Below, one piece after another: positions 56,843-64,000 of a DNA stretch of 64,000 bases. Where the stretch lies: assembly GCF_020179605.1 (NCBI RefSeq), contig NZ_JAINZO010000001.1:2516799-2580798 (forward strand), read 5' to 3'. A model generated the notes under the pieces. The model made no database searches. It saw only the letters and a list, made by a program, of their open reading frames with translations, and had not been told where the DNA came from. Position numbers and translations under genes: made by a program. This DNA is from Geomonas agri (GTDB lineage: Bacteria > Desulfobacterota > Desulfuromonadia > Geobacterales > Geobacteraceae). Each line of letters begins with the position of its first letter. The first letter of the stretch is position 1.

Positions 56843-56997
56843 AAAAAGGTGGCTGTCCGCCACCGGCTTGTGCCCCGGCAAGGTGGGCGGCCGGCACGGT
56901 GACGTTCCGGGCAAATGCCGGTTGCTTTATTGGGGGGAGATAGTGTAATGTATTCAACGCCCTACACATAGGTGTCCGGCTGCCACCGGCGCCCCCA
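56843..56997 (-). ncRNA. candidate structured RNA, divergent from the riboswitch
   Basis: On the minus strand GGGGG (56996-56992) and CCCCC at 56937-56932 can close a three-way junction with two internal hairpins, GGTG...CACC and GTGTA...TACAC. Further GC-rich dyads follow, and the stretch ends in the hairpin GGTGGC-ggaca-GCCACC with five T (56864-56843), a proper intrinsic terminator. No protein gene fits. The class is not one I recognise; structure drawn by eye only. Confidence 0.35.
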
Positions 56998-57007
56998 GAT
57001 ACAGATC

Positions 57008-57092
57008 GATACACGATAATACTAAACCACCCGCGAGGGTGGGGCGGAAAGCCCATTGGGTCTCACGAAGACAGCCGGGTTGCCGAAATATC
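57008..57092 (+). promoter_or_regulatory. cGAMP riboswitch (GEMM-Ib) aptamer
   Basis: The stretch ACACGATAATACTAAACC, a GCGA-capped hairpin CCACCC/GGGTGG, GGGGCGGAAAGCCC, GGGTCTC...GAGAC-like second hairpin and ACAGCCGGGTTGCCG, closed by GATA/TATC, follows the Geobacter GEMM-Ib aptamer almost base for base as I remember it. That class binds 3',3'-cGAMP; classical GEMM-Ia binds c-di-GMP. The GCCGGGTTGCC strand is shared with a terminator, so ligand binding should turn expression on. The controlled gene starts at 57151. Confidence 0.88.
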
Positions 57093-57116
57093 TATTAGGC
57101 AACCCGGCTTTTTTTT
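57074..57116 (+). terminator. riboswitch-controlled terminator
   Basis: GCCGGGTTGCC (57074-57084, part of the aptamer) and GGCAACCCGGC (57098-57108) form an 11-bp stem followed by eight T. It cannot form when the aptamer is folded, which is the expected layout of an ON switch. Confidence 0.9.
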
Positions 57117-57150
57117 ATTCGGTAACCGAGTAGCGGATACTGGAGGTCTT

Positions 57151-59334
57151 ATGCTGGCACTCGATAGTACCCAAGGCTGTATCGAAGTATCCGAATCCGA
57201 CGTCGTCGATCTCTACCGCTCCGCCCCCATCACCCGCAGTTCCGACCAACGCACCGAGGCTATGGAGGCCTACATCTGCGCCATCAGGAGAAAAACGCTG
57301 GTGAAGGTGTACCTCGCGCTGGTGGTGAACGACCACAAAATCTACGTCTACTCCAGCCCCGGCAAAGGCAAACGGGAGCAGGAATATCCCGAAGAAATCG
57401 AAAAAAGCCTCAGCTGCGCCAGTGCCATGGGATTCAGCCCTGAACGGGTGGATCTCAGCTACAGCCCGGCCATGCGCGAGGTAGTGGTGCGCAACACCAA
57501 GGTCCTGCGCCTTCCCGGCAGCAAGGGGGCGGGCCTCAAGCACGGCCTGGCCGGTGCGCCGGTCCTCCCCATGCTCCTGAAAAGCGTGACCACCGCTGAT
57601 GAACCTGCTGTGCAAAACACCCCCGCTCCGGCACCGATTGTCGCTGCGACGGCAGTGGCTGCGGTGCAAAAAGACGGTGGGGAACTGCTGGCAGCGCTGG
57701 CCCGGATGCAGCACGAGCACCAGACGCTGACGGCTGAGCGTGATGCCTTGGCCAGGCAACTGCAGCAACTCTCCACCCAGCAGCGCGAGACCGACAACGA
57801 ACTGAGCGCTCTCCGCAAAGCCAGTGAGGACATAGCCGGGGCAAAAGACGCGCTGCGGTCCCAGCAGCAGACGGACGAGTTGCTGGCGGCGAAGGATGCC
57901 GTGATTGCCCAACTGCAAAAGCAGGTCGCCGAGCTGGCCCTTGAACGTGAGGCACTGTCGACTAAAAACGCCGAACTGTCGCGAACCCACGACGCGATGC
58001 TGGAAAACCTGGCCCAGGCCAGGCATGACATCGCCGCGCTCTCCGCGCAACGCGATGCGGCCTTGGCAGACTCGGGGGCGGCGCTGCTGCAGCACCGCGA
58101 AACCGTTTCTCAGCTCGACGAGGCCCGCCTCGAGGTGGAAAAGGTGTCCGGTGAGGCCGCCGGCGCCCGGCAACGGGCCGAGGCGCTGGAAGAGTCCACG
58201 CGGAGCAAGGATCAGGCACTGGACACCCTGCGCCGGGAACTGGCCGAGGCAAGCTCCGCACGGGATGCGGCGCTGCAGCGACTGGCAGCGCAGAGCGAAC
58301 AGACGGGAACTGACGCCGAACTGGGGCTGTTGCGTCGGGAACTGGTGCAGGTCGGGGCCGAAAGGGACACCGCTCTCGCACGGCTGGCCGCCAGGGACGA
58401 ACGACAAGCGCGCGAAGCCGAGGAGACGCAGGCGCACTTACGCAAGGAACTGGAACGGGCGCAGGGGGAAAGAGATGCCGCCCTGCAGCGGCTGGCGGAC
58501 CAGGAAGAGCACCTGGATGCGGAACCGGCCGAAACACCGGGGCGCGTACCGGATGGGAAGCATGGGCAGCAAGAACAACCGGAAACGCTCCAGGAGGCCA
58601 CACCCGCTACTCCCCGGGACGCCGCAGACAGTAACACCGGGTGCAGGCCGGGCGAGGAAGCCTTTCCGAGCCGGATCTTGCCGGGAATCCAGGATGTAAG
58701 TGCCGAGCCGCTGCCCACCTTCGCGGAAGGCGCCCTCCCCCCCTTCTCGGAGTTGCAGGCAGCGCACGAGATGGAACCTGCCTGGGATCGCACCGCGGAC
58801 GTCGCGGAGCCAGGGGGAGAGGCCCCTTCGGAGCCAGCCCCCGCTGCCGAAAAAAGTCGCGCTGGTTTCTTCGGAGAGCAGGAAACGTCATTCGTCCCGC
58901 TGGGAGACCTGCAGAACGGCTTCTTCTCAGCCAGCGACGACGAACCGGTCCGCTTCTTGCTCGAAACCGGCCTGGACGCCATCGACTGCCCCTCCGCCGA
59001 TGACGTCCTGGAACTGCACCAGTCCATCAACAACGCCTACCTGTCGCCGGAAGGGACCGGAGGACAGGAAAGCTGCCAGGGCTACATCTGCTCGCTGCGC
59101 AAGGGAGAGGACAAAGTCGTTGTCGCGGCGATCTACGGGACAACGAGCCACCGGACCAGGGTTTACCTGCCTGAGGCCCAGCCCCGGGACGAAGAGTCCT
59201 ACGCCAGGACGGTGCGGTGTGCGATAAGCTTCGCTGAAGAGGTAGGGCTGATGATGGAGCGGGTCCCGCTCGAAGCGACCGGTCCGAAACGACAGGAGCG
59301 CCTCAAGCGGTGCCCGGCCTTGAGGTTGGCTTAG
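57151..59334 (+). CDS. coiled-coil protein with duplicated terminal domain, riboswitch controlled
   Basis: A 727-residue protein without signal peptide or membrane helix. Domain A (about 1-125) and domain B (about 600-727) are copies of one unnamed domain: both have an S-x-DDV/DVV-x-x-L start, YIC(A/S)(I/L)R, a beta strand ending in (I/T)RVY or IYVY, a helix with SCASAMGFSPERV or CAISFAEEVGLMMERV, and a final LRL. Between them lies a long coiled coil (about 165-455, rich in Ala, Glu, Gln, Arg with LAARDER/LADQEE-type heptads) and an acidic Pro-rich linker. Strong GGAGG site. It sits behind the cGAMP ON-switch. Function unknown; a scaffold or filament-like role is plausible. Confidence 0.8.
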   Translation: MLALDSTQGCIEVSESDVVDLYRSAPITRSSDQRTEAMEAYICAIRRKTLVKVYLALVVNDHKIYVYSSPGKGKREQEYPEEIEKSLSCASAMGFSPERVDLSYSPAMREVVVRNTKVLRLPGSKGAGLKHGLAGAPVLPMLLKSVTTADEPAVQNTPAPAPIVAATAVAAVQKDGGELLAALARMQHEHQTLTAERDALARQLQQLSTQQRETDNELSALRKASEDIAGAKDALRSQQQTDELLAAKDAVIAQLQKQVAELALEREALSTKNAELSRTHDAMLENLAQARHDIAALSAQRDAALADSGAALLQHRETVSQLDEARLEVEKVSGEAAGARQRAEALEESTRSKDQALDTLRRELAEASSARDAALQRLAAQSEQTGTDAELGLLRRELVQVGAERDTALARLAARDERQAREAEETQAHLRKELERAQGERDAALQRLADQEEHLDAEPAETPGRVPDGKHGQQEQPETLQEATPATPRDAADSNTGCRPGEEAFPSRILPGIQDVSAEPLPTFAEGALPPFSELQAAHEMEPAWDRTADVAEPGGEAPSEPAPAAEKSRAGFFGEQETSFVPLGDLQNGFFSASDDEPVRFLLETGLDAIDCPSADDVLELHQSINNAYLSPEGTGGQESCQGYICSLRKGEDKVVVAAIYGTTSHRTRVYLPEAQPRDEESYARTVRCAISFAEEVGLMMERVPLEATGPKRQERLKRCPALRLA

Positions 59335-59351
59335 AAAGATTTTACGCTAGA

Positions 59352-59564
59352 TCAAGCCTGCTTTCTCTTGAAAAGGAAGTCGCTCCACCGCTCCCCTGCC
59401 CTGGTGAGCGGCTGCTGCGACTTCCGAATCGGGTCACGCCCGATGTGGACCCACCCCGAAGACCGCTGAAACGCCACGATCCTGTTTTCCCGGATCAGGT
59501 AATCGAGCATATATGAAGGGACCTTCTTCTCTTCCCCGTTGTGAAAAATCACCGTGATACCCAT
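59352..59564 (-). CDS. small GSU3473-family-like protein
   Basis: A 70-residue protein with an MGITVIFHNGEE start, the core VPSYMLDYLIRENRIVAF, and GWVHIGRDPIR, a pattern I recall from the small GSU3473 family of Geobacter. Function unknown. The ATG at 59564 has GGAGAG at good spacing; the 24-residue upstream extension lacks support. It converges with the riboswitch-controlled gene, 17 bp apart. Confidence 0.65.
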   Translation of the reverse strand: MGITVIFHNGEEKKVPSYMLDYLIRENRIVAFQRSSGWVHIGRDPIRKSQQPLTRAGERWSDFLFKRKQA

Positions 59565-59639
59565 ACGGCTCTCCGTTTGGTAGGACTCCCCTTTCTGACC
59601 TAAATAGTCGAATTCGACACCCACCCCCTTCTTCATAAA

Positions 59640-59983
59640 TCATGCCAGCCACTAAGCATTCTATCCCACGGACCTGACCGATTCAAGGTCTTATTGGGGC
59701 GGTTGCGCCGGTGCGCCACCCTCCTGCACATGGTCACGGGACAGGCCCCGGAGCGACCACAAAAAACGCGGCTCACCCTCTTGATATTTCATGAACAGCT
59801 GTTAAGTTTTCACTTTGCGTTTAAAAACTCTAATAATAATCAGGAGGTGTTCACATGATTGTGACGGACTATGACAGCTCATAAATCCCGCCCCTGACTG
59901 CCCCCCTCTAGCGCAAATCTGCTGTGGCTTTTTTTCCGGGTCCAGAAGCAGCCTTAATGCGACACCAGAGACAAGGAGGATTT
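59640..59983. other. intergenic region upstream of the decaheme cytochrome
   Basis: A gap of 344 bp with no clear gene. It holds a perfect 10-bp palindrome AACAGCTGTT (59794-59803), an AT-rich stretch, and a nine-codon frame with a perfect ribosome site (59855-59884, beginning MIVTDYDSS). The last 100 bp are T-rich before the cytochrome ribosome site AAGGAGG. Confidence 0.5.
59855..59884 (+). CDS. possible nine-codon leader peptide
   Basis: AGGAGGTG stands 7 bp before an ATG that opens a nine-codon frame (MIVTDYDSS) ended by TAA. The ribosome site is among the best in the window yet leads to almost nothing, so this may be a translated leader of the decaheme cytochrome 100 bp downstream, or the remnant of a lost gene. 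Confidence 0.3.
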   Translation: MIVTDYDSS

Positions 59984-62722
59984 ATGCAAGAAAAGCTTTT
60001 GAAAAGGTTTTCCGCTTTCTTGATTGCATCGACCGCGGCCACCGCTTTGTTGCTGGGCGGCTGCGAAGGGGACCGGGGTCCCAGGGGCGAGCAGGGCCCT
60101 GCCGGCACCGGCGTTTTCACCAACCTGAGCTCCTCGACTGCCGATCAGCAGGCCAACATCACCTTCGACCAGCAAAACAGCACCGTCAACAGCGTCACCA
60201 TCCAGAGTCCGCCGGTGGTGACCTTCACGTTGAAGACCGCCAGCGGGCAGCCGGTGGAGGGGATCGGCAGGAGGAACGCATCGGGGCAGCTGACCAACCT
60301 GGCCTTTACCATCGCCAAGCTGATCCCGGCCAGTAACGGCACCCCGTCGCACTGGGTCAGCTACATCGTGACCACCTTCCCCACCGACGGTTCGGCCCCC
60401 ACCGCCACCAGGCCGACCAGGGACCGCGAGGGGACGCTGGTGTACCTGGGCAACGGCCAGTACCGCTACACCTTCGCCCGCGACATCAAGCTGATCCAGA
60501 GCCAGGTCAACGCCATGACATTCACCGGCAACAACCGCAGAAACGACCTGGGCGACCTCACCTACGACCCGAGCCTTACCCACCGCCTGGTGATCGAGTA
60601 CGGCGGCAACATCGCCAACACCTCGCCGCAGCTGATCTACAAGAACGCCATCAACATCGTCTACGACTTCGTCCCGGCCACCGGCGCCAAGGTGACCTCG
60701 TCCACCACGGGCGCAGCCGAGCGTAACATCGTGCTCACCAAGTACTGCAACGAGTGCCACGGCAACCCGGGCGACCCCAACGACCTCAACCAGCAGGGGT
60801 GGGGCCTGGGCATCACCACGCCGCACGCCGGGCGTGTCGACACCCGTTACTGCGTAGTCTGCCACACCAGCCAGCGCGCCTACGGCAGGGCCATCTCCAA
60901 TCCGACCAACGGTGTCTTCACCGGCACGACCTACGTGACTGCCGACCCCGGTGTCACCGACCCGTCCACCGGCGAGGTCCAGGTACTGGGCGAGTTCGTC
61001 ACCCTGATCCACAAGCTGCACATGGGGAGCAACCTGACTCAGACCGGCTACAACTACGCCGGCATCAACTTTAACGAGATCGCCTTCCCCGAAAGTGCCG
61101 CCCTGTGCCGCAAGTGCCATCGCGCCGACACAGCGCAACAGCAGGCGGTCACCCCGCAGGGCGACAACTGGCGCACCATGCCCAACCGCAAGGCGTGCGG
61201 CAGCTGCCACGACAACATCGACTTCGCCACCGGAGCCAACACCACCGGCCCGACCCACCCGGTCTACACCAACGACGCGAGCTGCAACGCGTGCCACACA
61301 CCGACGGCGATCACCGAATCGCACGCCCAGGCCCTGGTGAGTCCGCTCAACCCCGCAGCTCCCGCCGGCCTGACCAACTTCCAGTATGAACTCGCCAGCG
61401 CCACCGTGGACGGTAGCAACAACCTGGCCATCAGGTTCCGCATCCTCGGTAACGGCACCCCGGTCACCCTGGCGACCCCGGCCGCCGGGCTTACCACGGC
61501 CCTCCCCGGTTTCACCGGCAGCCCGAGCTTTATACTCGCATACGCGAAGCCGCAGCTCGACTCCGGCGGTGCCGTACCTGCCGACTACAACAACCTGGGC
61601 AAGGTGGCGGCGCAGCCTGACGTCGTCTCCATCACGACCCTGCTCAACACCAACAACGCGGCGACCGGCAACATCACCGGTCCCGACGGCAGCGGCTTCT
61701 ACACCGCCACCATCAACTCCGCGTTCGCCTTCCCGGCGGGTGCACAGATGCGTGCGGTCGCGATGCAGAGCTACTTCTCCCAGACCGGCTTCGATGCGTC
61801 GATCGCCGGCCGCCACACCCCCGCCGTCATCGTCCCGGTCACCGGGGACGCGGTACGCCGCACCGTGGTCGATCCCGACAAGTGTCGCAACTGCCACGAG
61901 TTCTTCGAGGCCCACGGCGGCCAGCGCGTCTACCAGACCCAGGTCTGCGTGACCTGCCACAACCCGAACCTGACCACCTCGGGGCGCACCATCACGGATG
62001 CCAGGATGGCCGGCTTCGCCTTCACCCCGATCCAGCTCGGCATCCTGACTACCTGGGACCCGAACTTCGCTACCAACAGGGCCACCCCGGGGTACGCGCT
62101 CACCTTTCCCGAGTTCTCCAACAACTTCAAGGACCTGATCCACGGCATCCACGCAGGCGGGACCCGCACCAACCCGATCCGCGACGTACGTAACGGCCCG
62201 GGCACCGGCATCACCCTGATCGCCGGCGAAGAGGTCACCTTCCCCAACATGCTGGGCAACTGCGACGCCTGCCACGTCACCCAGCAGAGCTACACCCCGG
62301 ACGTGATCGAGGCCCTGCGCCCGAGAGCGCTGCCGTCGACCCAGGTCGTCGCCGACGGAGCCACCCCGACCACCGCCACCATCACCGCGGCGCGCGCCAC
62401 CGTCCCCAACCCGACGGACCTGGTGGTGGCGCCGGTAACCGCTGCCTGCGTCTCCTGTCACGACACCCCACTGGCCAAGGCCCACATGAACGCCAACGGC
62501 GCGCAGCTTGGGGCAGCCCTGGCCGGACCTTCCTACACCAACATGGGTGTCGCCCGCTCGACCATGCCGTCGGCCACCGAACAGTGCACCTTATGCCACG
62601 GCCAGGGCAGGGTCGCCGACGTGATCCCCATGCACGGGCAGAACCGCCCGGCACTGGTGCCGACCAGCCTCACTACGGGCAGTTCCGCCGCACGTATGAT
62701 GAAGCTGCTGCTGAACTGGTGA
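59984..62722 (+). CDS. OmcA/MtrC-family decaheme c-type cytochrome lipoprotein
   Basis: A 912-residue surface lipoprotein: the signal ends in the lipobox LLGGC, followed by a short collagen-like stretch (GDRGPRGEQGPAG). Ten CXXCH hemes are visible: CNECH, CVVCH, CRKCH, CGSCH and CNACH in the first half, then, after a heme-free beta domain (about 465-625), CRNCH, CVTCH, CDACH, CVSCH and CTLCH. The split pentaheme design is that of OmcA/MtrC proteins, which pass electrons to extracellular acceptors. Start at 59984 after AAGGAGG. The next gene is an outer-membrane barrel, a likely partner. Confidence 0.93.
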   Translation: MQEKLLKRFSAFLIASTAATALLLGGCEGDRGPRGEQGPAGTGVFTNLSSSTADQQANITFDQQNSTVNSVTIQSPPVVTFTLKTASGQPVEGIGRRNASGQLTNLAFTIAKLIPASNGTPSHWVSYIVTTFPTDGSAPTATRPTRDREGTLVYLGNGQYRYTFARDIKLIQSQVNAMTFTGNNRRNDLGDLTYDPSLTHRLVIEYGGNIANTSPQLIYKNAINIVYDFVPATGAKVTSSTTGAAERNIVLTKYCNECHGNPGDPNDLNQQGWGLGITTPHAGRVDTRYCVVCHTSQRAYGRAISNPTNGVFTGTTYVTADPGVTDPSTGEVQVLGEFVTLIHKLHMGSNLTQTGYNYAGINFNEIAFPESAALCRKCHRADTAQQQAVTPQGDNWRTMPNRKACGSCHDNIDFATGANTTGPTHPVYTNDASCNACHTPTAITESHAQALVSPLNPAAPAGLTNFQYELASATVDGSNNLAIRFRILGNGTPVTLATPAAGLTTALPGFTGSPSFILAYAKPQLDSGGAVPADYNNLGKVAAQPDVVSITTLLNTNNAATGNITGPDGSGFYTATINSAFAFPAGAQMRAVAMQSYFSQTGFDASIAGRHTPAVIVPVTGDAVRRTVVDPDKCRNCHEFFEAHGGQRVYQTQVCVTCHNPNLTTSGRTITDARMAGFAFTPIQLGILTTWDPNFATNRATPGYALTFPEFSNNFKDLIHGIHAGGTRTNPIRDVRNGPGTGITLIAGEEVTFPNMLGNCDACHVTQQSYTPDVIEALRPRALPSTQVVADGATPTTATITAARATVPNPTDLVVAPVTAACVSCHDTPLAKAHMNANGAQLGAALAGPSYTNMGVARSTMPSATEQCTLCHGQGRVADVIPMHGQNRPALVPTSLTTGSSAARMMKLLLNW

Positions 62723-62740
62723 TGTTTTTGTTCTGACCCG

Positions 62741-62762
62741 CCGGGGGCGTTCGCGCCCCCGG
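62741..62762 (+). terminator. UUCG-capped hairpin between cytochrome and barrel genes
   Basis: CCGGGGGCG, a TTCG tetraloop and CGCCCCCGG, followed by a short T-rich stretch (TTTCATTT). It could end part of the transcripts or stabilise the cytochrome mRNA so that it exceeds that of the barrel gene. Confidence 0.5.
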
Positions 62763-62824
62763 TTTCATTTGCAACTGCATTTCCCCACCGGTAACCAGAT
62801 CGAACCAAGAAAGGAGGAAATGTT

Positions 62825-64000
62825 TTGAAAATTAAAGAGAAAATAACGACACCGGCGCCCCCCGGCGCTCTCAAGGCGGTGGGGAGCATCCTGTTGGCAT
62901 GCGCGCTGGTCATCTGCGGCCAGCAGGCCGCCGACGCCACCGCGATAAACGGCAATTCCGAGACCATCCTGCGCATGAGGGAAGGGGTGTTCGACGATCA
63001 CCTTTTCCCGCTCTACGAATACCTGAACCTCTCCGCCAGCGACAGCGCCGGCCCCGGTGCCATCTCGCTTGAGATCGGCGGCTGGGGGCGCGTCGACCTC
63101 GGGGACCGCAGCTTCGAGCGTCGCACCGAGGGTGACATCCAGTACGGCTTCTTGAGCTATCGCGCCAACCGCGGCAACTTCACCGCCAACGCGGGGCGGC
63201 AGTGGGTGGTCGAGGGGGTGGCGACCGAGCGCATCGACGGGCTCTACCTGAGGACCGACCTGCTCGCGGGCTTCACTGCGGCAGCCTTCGTCGGCAACCC
63301 CGCGGTGACCGAGCCGGATATCGAGGGGGGCGACCTCATCTACGGCGGCCGGCTGGCCCACTCCATGTCCAAATACTACTCGGTGGGATTGAGCGCCCTG
63401 AGAACGCAGGTGAGCGGCGAAGGGATACGCGAGGAGGAGGGGGTGGACCTGTGGCTGCACCCGGTGGCCATGGTGGACATCACCGGTCGCTCCACCTACA
63501 ACTCGCTCACCAGGGGATGGATGGAGCATGCCTACACGGCCAGCGTCACCCCCACCGATGCGCTCAGGCTCTCCGCGTCGCTGCAGAACGTCCATTACCA
63601 GGACTACTTCTACCAGGTCACCACCAACACGCTGAGCCTCACCAACGGTATCATCCTCCCCGGCGAGGAGATGTGGAACGTGGGGGGGAGCGTCGGCTTC
63701 AACGCCACCAAGAACATCGGCCTCTCCGCCGAATATAACCGCTACGAGTACGACCTGGCCGGCGATGCGGACTACTACGGCGTCACCGGCAACTTCAGCA
63801 CCGGCACCGGGCTTGCCGCCGGGTTGTCCTTCCACCGCATGGACGGCTCGACCGCCCGGCTGCGCTACAACCAGTACCGCGCCTGGGCTACGCAGAAGTT
63901 CGGCCCCGCCGACTTGACCCTCGACTTCTTCGACGTCGATTTCGACAGCAGCATCAGCGGGCGGGAGAACACCTTTTCCCTGGCGGCTGCCGCCGGGTAT
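62825..64000 (+). CDS. outer-membrane beta-barrel protein (partial, runs off window)
   Basis: The frame is open from a TTG at 62825, seven bases after GGAGG, to the window end (392 codons so far). The N-terminus (KIKEKITTPAPP then a hydrophobic stretch ending near ADA) is a signal peptide, and the rest alternates polar and hydrophobic residues with Tyr/Phe/Trp girdles and NxxxLSAEYNRYEYD-like strands, as in a large barrel. I see no heme motif in the visible part. Placed directly after the decaheme cytochrome, it probably forms the porin part of an outer-membrane electron conduit. Confidence 0.75.
   Translation, partial: MKIKEKITTPAPPGALKAVGSILLACALVICGQQAADATAINGNSETILRMREGVFDDHLFPLYEYLNLSASDSAGPGAISLEIGGWGRVDLGDRSFERRTEGDIQYGFLSYRANRGNFTANAGRQWVVEGVATERIDGLYLRTDLLAGFTAAAFVGNPAVTEPDIEGGDLIYGGRLAHSMSKYYSVGLSALRTQVSGEGIREEEGVDLWLHPVAMVDITGRSTYNSLTRGWMEHAYTASVTPTDALRLSASLQNVHYQDYFYQVTTNTLSLTNGIILPGEEMWNVGGSVGFNATKNIGLSAEYNRYEYDLAGDADYYGVTGNFSTGTGLAAGLSFHRMDGSTARLRYNQYRAWATQKFGPADLTLDFFDVDFDSSISGRENTFSLAAAAGY

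Noticed and set aside
56932-56997. tRNA gene
   Set aside because: A D-arm-like hairpin and G/C end pairing are present, but there is no T-loop signature, no proper anticodon arm, and it is only about 65 nt long.
56829-57056. 75-residue minus-strand frame opposite the riboswitch
   Set aside because: It reads through riboswitch antisense sequence and the RNA-like dyads; no ribosome site or family.

Overview
The window is a stretch of a Geobacterales chromosome (Geobacter / Geomonas / Citrifermentans type). The evidence is a GC-rich gene set with a frdCAB operon of the Geobacter bifunctional fumarate reductase/succinate dehydrogenase type, several c-type cytochromes including a ten-heme OmcA/MtrC-family lipoprotein, a tungsten-type aldehyde:ferredoxin oxidoreductase, a hopanoid cluster, and a GEMM-type riboswitch that closely resembles the Geobacter cGAMP (GEMM-Ib) aptamer. 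I saw no tRNA or rRNA gene, CRISPR array or transposase.

Layout. 0-7.4 kb, minus strand: alpha/beta hydrolase and a membrane PAS histidine kinase; a formate/nitrite-type channel with a small membrane protein; then frdC-frdA-frdB ending in a clear terminator. 7.7-10.2 kb, plus strand: tgt, a small lipoprotein cytochrome c and mazG. 10.2-10.6 kb: a 394-bp gap between convergent genes with four DnaA boxes and several palindromes. 10.6-28.7 kb, minus strand: murJ, class II aldolase-like protein, aldehyde:ferredoxin oxidoreductase, manC, nhaA, a phosphomannose-isomerase-type cupin, rfbD, rfbB, lptD, folC, a LysE-type exporter, accD, trpA and a chemoreceptor. Much of this serves the envelope: lipid II flipping, LPS export and nucleotide sugars. 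The chemoreceptor is the last gene of an operon (26.5-30.4 kb) with a heme-motif outer-membrane barrel and a monoheme cytochrome.

30.6-33.4 kb, plus strand: a nine-to-ten-heme lipoprotein cytochrome followed at once by queH; with tgt this gives two steps of queuosine tRNA modification. 33.5-44.5 kb: hopanoid region, with hpnI, an MnmM/YtqB-like methyltransferase and the RND exporter hpnN on the minus strand, diverging from shc, hpnA, dxs and hpnH on the plus strand. 44.7-48.3 kb: a large, visibly AT-richer PocR-domain hybrid kinase, probably acquired. 48.3-56.7 kb: a mixed accessory region with a lipoprotein, cupin, GyrI-like protein, a 21-bp minisatellite beside a helical protein, an alkyltransferase-like DNA-binding protein, a second histidine kinase, an FMN reductase, a secreted CHAP-like protein, an NlpC/P60 protein and a CxC zinc-ribbon-like protein.

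56.8-59.3 kb: the cGAMP riboswitch with an overlapping terminator controls a coiled-coil protein whose two ends are copies of one unnamed domain; a possible structured minus-strand RNA lies just upstream. 59.35-64 kb: a small GSU3473-like protein, then the decaheme lipoprotein cytochrome and the start of an outer-membrane barrel gene that runs off the window, a likely extracellular electron-transfer pair.

Starts were moved inward from the longest open frame wherever a Shine-Dalgarno site, signal peptide or family start supported it. All family calls come from reading motifs by eye, without database search.
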